This document shows positions 1-10,119 of a stretch of DNA of 64,000 nucleotides, in pieces. The translations under genes and the position numbers were made by a program. Position 1 is the stretch's first letter; each line of letters begins with the position of its first letter. The notes beneath the pieces are model-generated. The model saw only the letters and a program-made list of their open reading frames with translations, did not search any database and was not told the DNA's origin. Origin of the DNA: Physella acuta (Eukaryota; Mollusca; Gastropoda; Physidae); the NCBI RefSeq assembly GCF_028476545.1, contig NW_026731818.1:124001-188000 (forward strand), read 5' to 3'.

Positions 1-150
1 TCAGAGTAAAGGGAAGTAAGTCGAGTGATATAATAATAAAGGGAAGTAAGTCGAGTGATATAATAATAAAGGGAAGTAAGTCGAGTGATATAATAATAGA
101 GGGAAGTAAGTCGAGTGATATAATAACAGAGGGAAGTAAGTCGAGTTAAA
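1..150. repeat. 30-bp array with GTAAGT, cut by window start
   Basis: Five copies of a unit containing GGGAAGTAAGTCGAGTGATA. Each has a donor-like AAGTAAGT on the plus strand. Confidence 0.85.
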
Positions 151-1905
151 TCAGTGTTGAAAAACTTCCAGCGGTATTAGACGATGAAATCAAGATAATT
201 AGGTTACGGTAGGCTAATTGGGACAGTAACATATGGCACACTGTGTACATTTGTGTCGTTATTACACACCTGAGGTTTGGAGTGGATGTTTTTGTACACA
301 AAAATATATAAATTGGTGACTGGTGAATGAAAAGGATGGGAGGGGGGAATACTGGAGCGGCGAGGTTAGGAAAAGTCAGACGGGTGCACATGACGACCCA
401 ACTCGACCCAAGTGTAGTAGGTCTCTTGATGCAATGAAGTAACGAAATAGGAGAAGTTTGACCGCGGCAACCTCAGATGAAGACCCAATATCTTGTCTTT
501 ACTAAACATGGTGCCAATTCAAGTCTGGAGATCTGTGTACAAAACCCGTCTGGTGATTAGTGATATAAGGAAAGCTCGTGTCGTCACGTGACCAAGATTA
601 TAAGCTCGTTTATAACCTTTACATCGTACGTTATATCTCAGCAATCTCCGTAGTTGTAATAGTCTTAACGCTCTATACACAGATACTTTTTTGTACAGTT
701 AACTTATATAATTCTTTATGGTTACATTTGCGTCTATATTTCAGTATCTGTGTATAGTTCAATTTGTAATTGTTGTCATTCATATTTATTAAACATCATA
801 TTCTCTATCTATTTAAGTGGCGTTAAGTACAACTGCAAAATTACGGCATGGTCGAATAAATTCAAAGCTTGTAGTAGTTACAACTAAGTCACGTGCAGAC
901 TTAGAGACCACTTGATGGTAGTTGAGGTGATCAGTTAAACTAGAAGGTGAGAACTTAAACTAAATGGTGAGCAGTTAAACTAGAAGGTGAGCAAAAAAAA
1001 ACGACATGAAATAAAAATGTGAAAAGATGCACTCACCATTCCCACATAAGATCGACAATAACTAGATGGCATCCATTCTCCCTCTACTCTCCCGCGCTCA
1101 GCGCTAATGGAAACACGGTCTGGATTCGGCGGGCTAACACCGACGTTACAATCACGCGTGGAACTGTATCGAACGTCCAGCACTAAAACCAGATCGATCG
1201 GGGATAATCTGGTCAGGCGATCGGAAAATTTATCAGCAGGAAATAAAAAAATAAAAAAAAATAAAAGGAAAAACAACAGGCGTCGTATTGTTGTTGAAAA
1301 AAATTAAATGAAATTGTAAGAAAATAGAAATAACCCGGCTGAAGGGTAGGCAGGGGGAGACAGTGGTGACAACAGTTGGGCAGGCGATACCAGCTCGCGA
1401 GGAATCTCAGCCAGCAGGGCGCTGGATTTATCGACGAGTTCATGGAATCGCTGGGAAATGTACTCGATATTTTATACATATCGAACTCAGTTTTTAGAGT
1501 CGATGTAACTAGCACGAGATAAATGGGTTCCACGTCAAGTACAGGAATCGTTTCAACTCGATACTTTGTGATTAAACACGATACTGAGATTAAACTCGAT
1601 ACTTTGTTATTGAACTTGATCTAAGAATCAACATTAAAAACATGTTGTTTTTATTCGATGTTTGAATGTCCTAGTAACAATGCTGATGCTTGGCCATAAG
1701 AAAAAAAATTTACAAGAATATATCAACTACGATCATGCAACACATACGTTCTGCTCACAATATAACACAAAACACGATCTTTATATAATGCAGTACAAGC
1801 TTATTTTAGGTGTAGGCCTACATGGAGCTAGTATGTAACGGAGAAAGCAGAACGTATTTTCATATCAATAGTATTCCAAGAGATATTTACTTGTATATTT
1901 CTCAT
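151..1905. other. AT-rich noncoding DNA, nothing recognised
   Basis: Short frames only, none with a recognisable motif. 880-1000 has three loose copies of CAGTTAAACTAGAAGGTGAG. Confidence 0.6.
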
Positions 1906-1908
1906 TTC

Positions 1909-1912
<4 letters not shown>

Positions 1913-2000
<88 letters not shown>
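1913..2000. repeat. (TA)n microsatellite
   Basis: About 43 TA units followed by TGTGTGTATG. Confidence 0.95.
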
Positions 2001-2007
<7 letters not shown>

Positions 2008-2129
2008 ATGTATATATCGGTGCCATCCGATTGGGTCAGCGCTCTCCCCCGACATGTGAATCAACTGGTTTCAGTTTGCTTAATATTTTGTTTTCTTAAC
2101 TTTAGTGTAGTTAATGTTAATCTGCTAAT

Positions 2130-2284
2130 CAGTGGCGTAGCGAGGTCGGGTGTCTTCCGGTGCGGCACTTAATGGTGTCTTTATTTTTTACTATTTTTTA
2201 CTATTTTTGTCTTCGTGTCACCCCCCTAAATGGTGTCACCCGGTGAGGTCCGCACCCCCCCCCCCCCCCTCTCGCTACGCCTCT
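2130..2284. mobile_element. CAGTGGCGTAGCGAGG element, compact copy
   Basis: It starts CAGTGGCGTAGCGAGG, continues with GGTGCGGCACTTAATGGTGTC, and ends CTCGCTACGCCTCTG. Flanks CTGCTAAT and CTACTAAT look like an aged target duplication. It lacks the inner C-run block. Confidence 0.65.
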
Positions 2285-2544
2285 GCTACTAATTAATCAT
2301 CTACCGTATCTTTATGCGTGTGATAAATGTGTAGAGCGTACAATACCGAATGAAGCGGGAGTCATCTCCCCTAAGTTCTGTATGTTTGTGTATAGCAGCC
2401 GGCGTCTAGTGAAATTGGGCAAAAGATATGGTAGGTAAATTTGTGAGAAAATCGATGTTCTTAGAATATGGTGCTTTATATGAATTTGATATAAAATTGT
2501 CAAACCCTGTATGCTTTAAAATAAACTCGATATAGATAAGGGGT

Positions 2545-2953
2545 CATATATAAATGACGTCGCGCTTTTTATGACGATTTTTACCTCCCCTCCCTCCCCT
2601 CCGTCACACATCGTCACAAAAAGCCAGATCCCCACCCCTAAAATGACCTCAGCCTACAACCCCCCCTCAAAATTGCAGCTGAATTTTTCTTAAAACATCG
2701 ACATTTTTCCAAAATCTTGGCTGAACTCTGTCAATATAGAGTATTTTAATCAATTCCTATTGCAATTTATTAAAAACAGTTCTTTAAAACGCGAAATAAC
2801 GTCTTAAATTAGTTTTTAACATTGCATTTTTATAATGCAAAAGTGTGACGTCGCATCATCTGAACCCCCCCCCCCCCTCTCCCCCTCACCACACACTGTC
2901 ACAAAATTACGGACCCCCCTCCCCTTCGTGTGTGACGTCATTTATGGACGACT
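2545..2953. repeat. MITE-like element with ATAAATGACGTC ends
   Basis: The ends TATATAAATGACGTCGCG and GTGTGTGACGTCATTTATGG are inverse; the body has C-rich TCCCCTCC patches and CACACATCGTCACAAAA. There is no frame and no clear target duplication. Confidence 0.5.
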
Positions 2954-3115
2954 AAGTACCAAATCCGGTTTTCGCAATTTGTTTAAGAGTTGATAGAAAC
3001 CTACCTAAAGGATCTAATACTTATGTATGAAATTCCGTACACCATAATGAAACGGTACTTATGATATCGTAGTTACTATCACATACAACCATTTACACAT
3101 TCAGACATAAGCACG

Positions 3116-3357
3116 AAGGGACGAAGTGGTCTGCTAACCCGTAAGTCTCGAGTTCGAATCCGGGTTCAAGTTAGTATACCGTCCCTGATTCCACCCAACT
3201 CTGATGGGTACCTAACTCAGTTTAAGGAAAGTAAAGGTGGCTGGGCATAGTGCTTACCACACTATCTCATCATATGCCGAGGTCACAGAAACAAGTGAAC
3301 TCTACTTCACTTGCCCCATAGACCGTCAGGTTTGAAAGGGAAACTTTACTTACTTTA
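3116..3357 (+). mobile_element. tRNA-derived SINE, copy with damaged head
   Basis: Box B GAGTTCGAATCC is intact, box A is shortened by a deletion, and the body matches the 52072 copy through CCCATAGACCGTCAGG. Confidence 0.78.
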
Positions 3358-3459
3358 CATAAGCACGCACATACAATATTGCAAAACTGGGCCTTTCGAC
3401 TTCATGAAGGTTTCGAAATTCGAAGTTTGTTAAAATCTCCATTTTGATTTGTTTTCTCG

Positions 3460-3600
3460 ATTACAATAGTTCCCCTTTTGTTTGCACGATTACAATACTT
3501 CCCCTAGTCTTTGAACGATTACAATACATCCCCTAGTCTTTGAACGATTACAATACTCCCCTTATTGTTTGCACGATTACAATACTTCCACTTTACATAG
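3460..3600. repeat. 35-bp imperfect array
   Basis: Five copies of a unit with CGATTACAATACTTCCCCT and CTTTGAA or TTTGCA. Confidence 0.75.
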
Positions 3601-3639
3601 TTAGTTGCACAAACCAAGAAAATATGACGTCACAGTCTC

Positions 3640-3813
3640 AAAACCTTTCGTTTACAAAGAAAATAATTACGTCTACAGCCGTCTACGCATAGCGCATCAA
3701 ACGGCTTTAAAATAGATATCACGTGACTCCGTAACCCGTTTTAACTTTAGTCGGAACGACTTGATGCGGCCGCTTACGGCAGATTAATTTTTTCTTCAAG
3801 ACCCCTTTTCTTT
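3640..3813 (+). promoter_or_regulatory. GC-richer stretch before the 3814 ATG
   Basis: Within AT-rich surroundings this stretch holds ATCACGTGACT (an E-box), GATGCGGCCGCTT and several CpGs, just before the short coding start with its GTAAGT. It could be the promoter or 5' UTR of the decayed gene; there is no clear TATA box. Confidence 0.25.
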
Positions 3814-5815
3814 ATGTCAAAACAAAAGCCACTTAAAAAGGTAAGTTTTCAAAAATTGTATTAAAATATTTTAACACTCGGACTAGCTCTGTATTTGTTA
3901 GGATTATTTTAATAATCCATTTTTCTGCTTAAGTCTAATTTTTTGTAATATTTTACGCTTTAGCAGACTACGAACTTCGTCTCACAAAGCAATCCTCCGA
4001 ATGACACTATTTAAACGGTATCGATACTTTTTAAACCCCTTTCCGCGCCGATTGATTGATTGTAAAATATAATAAATTTTATGACATTGACGCTTTAAAA
4101 AAAAAAGAATACTTACAAAATTGGAGTTTAAATGTTGCTAACGTAATTATCTTGTGTTAAATGTTAATACAAAACACATTTATACAAATATGTAACGTTT
4201 TGAAGGCCCGCTCTAGTTGTAACTAATTCGCTGTAATCATGATCGAACTGGGAATCGAGCTATTAAAATAAAATACTGTAAAAAGATACACACTTGAACT
4301 AAACATGGATCGAGTGTAATATATTTATCTATTTAATTAAATGCACTAGTAGACTTCTTTTTGATAATTATTAGCAATGTAGAAAATATTGAAAATGGTC
4401 TCACAAAGTAGACCAATACTAGGAATATCGATACCGCTTAACACGTATCTCCGTTCAGCCTTAAATCTAGTTTTTAAGCCCCGAACTTACTAGTTAATTA
4501 ATTAGCTCTAAAGGCTTTATACATGATTAATATTGATAAAATTAAAATTAGTGATTCAATTATTGTTTAAATTGTAAGGTTCTTGTTAATAAAACACCAT
4601 ATTGCAATGTCTGTCAACCTATTAAGTAGGCCTATTAAATATACTATATATTTTAAAATAGGCATATCGTTGTTTTCGACTTACTAGATTATTAATTATT
4701 ATTACTCAGTTGTTTTTTTAAGCACTCACAAACACACTAGCTTTTGTTTAACTAATAACTGTAATAAATATATTAATATGTTTAATATTATTAAAGTTTA
4801 ATTAACTTTATTAAGCCTATAACTTGATATATTAGTAGTAACATATTTTATGCGGACGTTACAAAAACACAAAAGCCAGTCACTCTTTTAATTTATAATT
4901 AGTGGTATCGATGCCCTTCTTCAAAAGGTCCGTGTATTTTTTTTTAGAATAATAAAATATATTATAAGTAGAACTATTAATTTTTTTTTAGCTATCCATT
5001 GTCAAAAATTAAATAATATAACTATAATTAACTACTTATGATTTCATTATTTATAGGCAAGACAGAATGGGGAAGAAGAATGCCTTGAATGTAGTCAATC
5101 TCTATCAAAGGTATTCTGGTGTAAGTGGTGAAGTGTGAATAGACAATGTAGTTTATTTGTATTATATAAAAAATAAAAATATCTCCAAGGTACTTGATGA
5201 GCTATTAGATAGAAACAGACATATAAAAACAACAAAAAATTATTTTGCTAACAGAAACTCTGTAAACAGAATCATAAAAAAATTCATGCTATTAAAATCA
5301 AACCCTGAAAGAAATTGGCAACAGTTGGTTAGTTATTTCAATGAACCTTATGTAGGAATAAACACACAGGCAACACCACTATCTGTGAGAAAAGGTTAAA
5401 GCTAAATTAAATAAATCAATGGAGTGGCTTGATGCAAAAAGTATCAATGAACAAAATCAGCTAATTGATTTTGCTATAACTGAAGGTGCTCGCAGGCGAA
5501 GATCACACAAAACCCAAAAGCGAGAAATTGAAAGTGAAATCATACAAAGAAGAGAAGAATCAATTAAAAAGAAAGAGAATAAAGAAAGAAGTTAAAGATA
5601 GATGTTGATAAGTTGGCAAAAGGTCAGTTATTTATTAATGATAAAATATTCTGCAATGTGGAGACCAGACCAAAACAATTGTTAGCTAAAATTATCAATG
5701 GAGAGGATATGACTGGCCAACTGCTAAGTGGGAATGTATAAATGAATATGACACCTTGTTTTTTGATTCAATAACGAGAAACACAACCAAAAAAAACTAG
5801 GCATAAGAACTAGCC
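3814..5815 (+). pseudogene. Decayed gene of unknown function
   Basis: ATG at 3814 reads MSKQKPLKK and meets GTAAGT at 3841. An acceptor at 5056 opens a frame RQNGEEECLECSQSLSKVFW then CKW, a C-x-x-C...W-C-x-x-W zinc-finger-like start. Frame 5157-5396 reads KNKNISKVLDELLDRNRHIK to WQQLVSYFNEPYVGINTQ. Another frame from 5398 reads KSMEWLDAKSINEQNQLIDF to RREESIKKKENKERS, and near 5600 DVDKLAKGQLFINDKIFC. Stops and frame changes separate the pieces, so it looks like a broken gene or an old transposon-derived gene. The family was not recognised. Confidence 0.35.
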
Positions 5816-5819
5816 GTGC

Positions 5820-6890
5820 GTTATGAGCAAATACCTTTTTTTTTTATACCTTTTAGTATTTTACATAAAATATTGCCTGTATTCCTGGATCTCGTACTAT
5901 GAAATCTAGCATTTAGGCCTAGTTAAAACCGTTTCAGATAATAAAATAGTTTTCGACAAGACTGACAACATACGATCGGTAATTCCCGTCAATAAATTTG
6001 TATTTAACATAAGACTATGTGCTTTAATGAACGGAAGAAAAGCCATATTGACTAGTGTATATATGTTCGATGTTAATGGTAGTTTAGAAATTACTTGTAT
6101 AAATTTGTATTTGTTATTTTGATTTCCTTTTAACTAAATAATGCATAATTTTCATTCCAGGATTCTCAGGTAAGGGTAAATTAAAACAGTGGAAGATAGT
6201 TACTAAAGAAACTTATATAAAGTCAATTAAAATAAAATAAAAAACTCTTAAGATCTAGACCTAGATTTTCTAGATCTATATAATCGTCTATAATCAAAAC
6301 AAAAATAAGCTACCATTAATGGTTATACTAGACATATTCACGTGCGTTAATATGTCAATAGCTGCTGTAGCATACAAAAGACGTTGTATATATTTTAAAA
6401 GGTAGATAAAGGACTAGGATAGAGATGGTGATAGGAAATTTGAAATTCTTTATAGGTAAAAACAGCTAATCTGTATAATTTCATAATGCCCTAACGAAAA
6501 ATTACCGCATCGACTGAGCCATAAACCAATCATTGATCTAATTAAATTAATCAACCCAAGTAAATAAATGTCCAGAGGATTTAAAATTTAGTTGCAAAGG
6601 CAGATAAATCTCAGAGAAGATACCGATTACAGAGACAGACAGGTCTTAGAGCGGAGTTTCTCCACTCCCCCTTCCACTTTACGAGACACACTTTCCTCAT
6701 CAACAGTAACCATTCATAAGATCCAACCTCCCTCCCCCTCTCTAGAATAGTATCCCATGGTGAGTTATAGAAGAATGTAATAGTATTACTTATCCAATAA
6801 AATGCTCTAAACAGAATACAAGAAATAAGAATATCTCCTCTAATAAAAATGAGAATTCACAAAATCATTCTGTAATCTGTGTGCTATATT
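5820..6890. other. AT-rich noncoding DNA, nothing recognised
   Basis: No coding frame over 60 codons with recognisable content, no array and no transposon end. Confidence 0.55.
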
Positions 6891-7245
6891 TCACGGGTCC
6901 TAGGTGCTTTGACCACACGTGCTTTGACCATAGGGGGTTTGACTATAGGGGGTTTGACCACAGCGGGGCTTTGACCACAGCGGGGGCATAATATATAGAT
7001 TTTAAAATAGAAATTATAAACTGCTATTTTAATCTTAATTTATGATACAATTAATATCATTGTATACATGTTTCCTGAAAGTCCATTAATAGAAATTATT
7101 ATAAACTAAAATAGTCAAGAACGATATTTTAGTCTCCACATAAAGTCTGGTGCTAGACCTAATAGATTTATTTTAAATATAAATGAAACACAAATAATGC
7201 GACATATAACAAGATGGTTAACTAAATGACAGATGTGCTATAGCA

Positions 7246-7565
7246 AGAGGCGTAGCGACCCTTCCCGGCGCCCGGGGACATACTTTCAATTTGGCGCCCC
7301 CCTTGGGAGCAAATTCTCGATTTGCACCCCCCCCCCCCCTCGAACTTTTCATTTGCACCCCCCCGCCCTCAAATTTTCGATTTGCACACCCCCCCCCCTC
7401 GAACTTTTCATTTGCACCCCCCCCCTCAAACTTTCGATTTGCACCCCCCCTCGAACTTTTCATTTGCACCCCCCCCCCTCACACTTTCAATTTGGCGCCC
7501 CCCCCCTAAGGTCGGCGCCCGGGTACATATGTCCCCTCCCGCCCCCCCCCCTCGCTACGCCTCTG
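7246..7565. mobile_element. CAGAGGCGTAGCG-ended element inserted in the MULE remnant
   Basis: The ends read AGAGGCGTAGCGACCC and CTCGCTACGCCTCTG in inverse orientation. The 9-bp duplication GCTATAGCA is exact at 7237-7245 and 7566-7574. The inside is a series of C-runs spaced by TTTGCACCCC and CGAACTTT, the same filler as other copies. Confidence 0.78.
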
Positions 7566-7945
7566 GCTATAGCACGCAAATATGTCAGTACATCTGTTTG
7601 ACCATATGTCTCGACAGCACGCTGTACTTTTTCGTGCACCATCTTGTATCGCTTCTCAGCTGGGTAGCTTGCCTCTGCGACACCTTGCAAGAAAGTTGTC
7701 TTTTGCCGTGTGCAGTCCATCTGTAGACCTTCAAGGAAACGCCACATTGTTGGGTGACTACATTGGAGGAGAGACTGAAGACTGTAATGCCATCCTTCAC
7801 AAATGTTATTTGTTCGTGCTACACCATCGCCAATCGTGTGCATTTGATTCCAAGTTTCATCTGGAAACAAGGCAAGTTTGTACTTTTCGCCACGACCACG
7901 GATGCGACGACCTCGGATGTAAACTCGAATGTAAATAATATGCAA
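7566..7945 (-). pseudogene. MULE transposase C-terminal fragment
   Basis: The minus-strand frame reads FPDETWNQMHTIGDGVARTN then NICEGWHYSLQSLL, CSHPTMWRFLEGL and a helical end to TYLRAIA. The R-T-N-N-x-x-E-G-W-H motif followed by H-P-x-x-W is characteristic of the C-terminal region of MULE-domain transposases. Only about 125 residues remain; the catalytic D-D-E region is absent and the 3' end is cut by the inserted element. An earlier C-terminal frame is not visible. Confidence 0.75.
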
Positions 7946-9285
7946 ATGAAAGACTTATAGTGGGACTACATATTTGTGAACACATTTGCTAAAGCAAAAA
8001 TTCTTGAGTGCAAATCTTAATCCTTTAGGTTATCGCAATTTAAAATATGATTTAGCAACTTTTAAAATAAATCCTTACCATATATGGACAGCATTGGACA
8101 AACCACCTGAAATCAGAGACCCTATGTGGACAAAACACCTATGATCAAAGCCGGACACAGCGTTTGTGATCAAACACCCGTTGATAGACCACCTGTGATC
8201 AGAGACCATCTGCTGAGAAAACACCTGTGGTCAAACCCCCTATGGTCAAACCCCCTATGGTCAAAGCACCTGTGTTCAAAGATCCGCGCACCATTTCACG
8301 ACATATTTCTTCATTTTGTTACTACTATGTTTTATAATGTAAATGTTATTTCTAAAGCTATGTTTTGTTGTAATTTAAATTGTATTACATGCGGCCAATG
8401 ATTAAAAAGTGCACCGTGTTTTACAATACTTTTAAATTTTAGTGATGAATTTAGTGATGTATTTAATGAACGAATTTCGTTTTCTTTGTTTTTTTTAAAC
8501 AAGGGAAAGAATTCAAAAATAAATTCTGATTCCAAGTAATGAGGCGTTGTCTATTCGATGGTGGGGCGATATTGACTGAAAACACCTATAAGATACTAAA
8601 ATGATTTCAGATAAAAGCATCTATACGAAAATATATTAGAAGGCATGATCGAAAGGTTTACCGAATAATGCACAATCCAAAAGCTGCGAAATGGAAAACT
8701 GTATAAACAGTTTAATTGGGAAAATACAACATAATTATAGTAATAATCCATAGTATTGTCTAGACTTGAAGACGAGTGTTTTTATTATGCTACTCATTGT
8801 TAATATCTATAAAAGCTCAACTTCAAAAAGCAAAATGCCATTGCGCACTTTTTTTGTGTGCTCAATTTCCGTTGCGCATCTTTCCTGTAACCCGTCGGGA
8901 GTTGAGCGCATGACAGCAAGCCGCTCATGAAATCTCATGACATCTCATGAGATCTTTTATATTTATTAGCAACCAAAGCTTTTTATTTAATACAGCACAT
9001 TAGTTTTATTTTCTTATTTTCAGTGCATTTAAAAGCTTGTATTATAAAGGTTTTTATATTTCTTTTTTTTTTTTTTACTAATTATTCATTCGTTCTGTAT
9101 GAAGATGGCACTACGACTACAACCCTGTGTGTTAAAACCTGACTGATAGCTCTAAAAGAGAGTTATTTGCCCTTAGTTCAAGGGCGACGCTCAGACCGTG
9201 ACAAAACATTCGGCGTGAACCACAGCTCAGCCGACTGATAGAGCGATCACGTCTAGCTAGTTATCTACCCTTTTATTATTGAATT

Positions 9286-9567
9286 CAGTTATCTTTTAAT
9301 TAAATTGTAATGATTAATCAACAGTCTAATTAGATTTTAAAAAATGACATTCATACATTGTCATTGAAGAAGAAGATATCAGTTATCTTTTAATTAAATT
9401 ATAATGAATAATCAACAGTCTAATTAGATTTTAAAAAATGATATTCATACATTGTCATTAAAGAAGAAGATATCAGTTATCTTTTAATTAAATTATAATG
9501 AATAATCAACAGTCTAATTAGATTTTAAAAAATGATATTCATACATTGTCATTGAAGAAGAAGATAT
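9286..9567. repeat. 94-bp tandem triplication
   Basis: Three near-identical AT-rich copies, each starting CAGTTATCTTTTAATTAAAT and ending AAGAAGAAGATATC. Confidence 0.85.
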
Positions 9568-9766
9568 CTGGGAAAAATGAATGGAATAGTTGGATTAGAA
9601 GTGGATTAAAATTAAGTGACAATATTTGCCACAAACCCACAGACAAACAAACGGACTTTGCGACCTAAGTAAAAGGTTATAAAACATGCAAATGTAAACT
9701 GTTGCACACTCTTACAGGCGAGGTCATCGACACAGGTGTCAAGGTCAACTCAGGTCCCCCCACACA

Positions 9767-9830
9767 GTGCTGCGTGGGCGTGTCAAAGTCATCGGCTTGT
9801 TCGTTCTCCTGATAACCAAAGTCACACCTT
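9767..9830 (+). CDS. Gene A exon 1, candidate signal peptide without visible ATG
   Basis: The frame reads GTG then [20 protein letters not shown] and stops at donor GTGAGT (9831) in phase 1. It is 64 nt counted from the GTG, the same length as the gene D signal exon. It has a basic start and a hydrophobic core, and it sits 318 bp before the first EGF exon. There is no in-frame ATG between the upstream stop and this GTG. CACACAG directly before TGCTG could be a 3' splice site, so that ATG forms across a junction (inference). Confidence 0.4.
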
Positions 9831-9951
9831 GTGAGTTGACTTATGACTTCAGAAAAAGTTGAAAAAATATTTCCAAATACAGTAGGTCAATTTAAAAAAA
9901 TCATTGTTCATCTCTCTAACTCACCCTCCCTCTCTTTCTGTTTATGTGTGC

Positions 9952-10034
<83 letters not shown>

Positions 10035-10039
10035 TATAC

Positions 10040-10119
<80 letters not shown>

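Larger units (their letters stand above)
6896..8291. mobile_element. MULE-type DNA transposon remnant with tandem-repeat inverted ends
   Basis: The left end begins GGTCCTAGGTGCTTTGACC and carries TTTGACC(A/T)A units. The right end carries the inverse, GGTCAAAGCACCTG preceded by GTCAAACCCCCTATG units, to 8291. Flanks TATTTCACG (6887-6895) and CATTTCACG (8292-8300) form a 9-bp target duplication with one mismatch; 9 bp is usual for Mutator-like elements. A transposase remnant lies inside on the minus strand, and a second element (7246-7565) is inserted in it. Confidence 0.75.

Noticed and set aside
3150-3175. tRNA gene from the GTTCGAATCC box
   Set aside because: No cloverleaf or anticodon stem; it belongs to the SINE body found in other copies.
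8126-8290. Frame with NPLWSNPLWSKH repeats
   Set aside because: It is the right inverted array of the MULE remnant.
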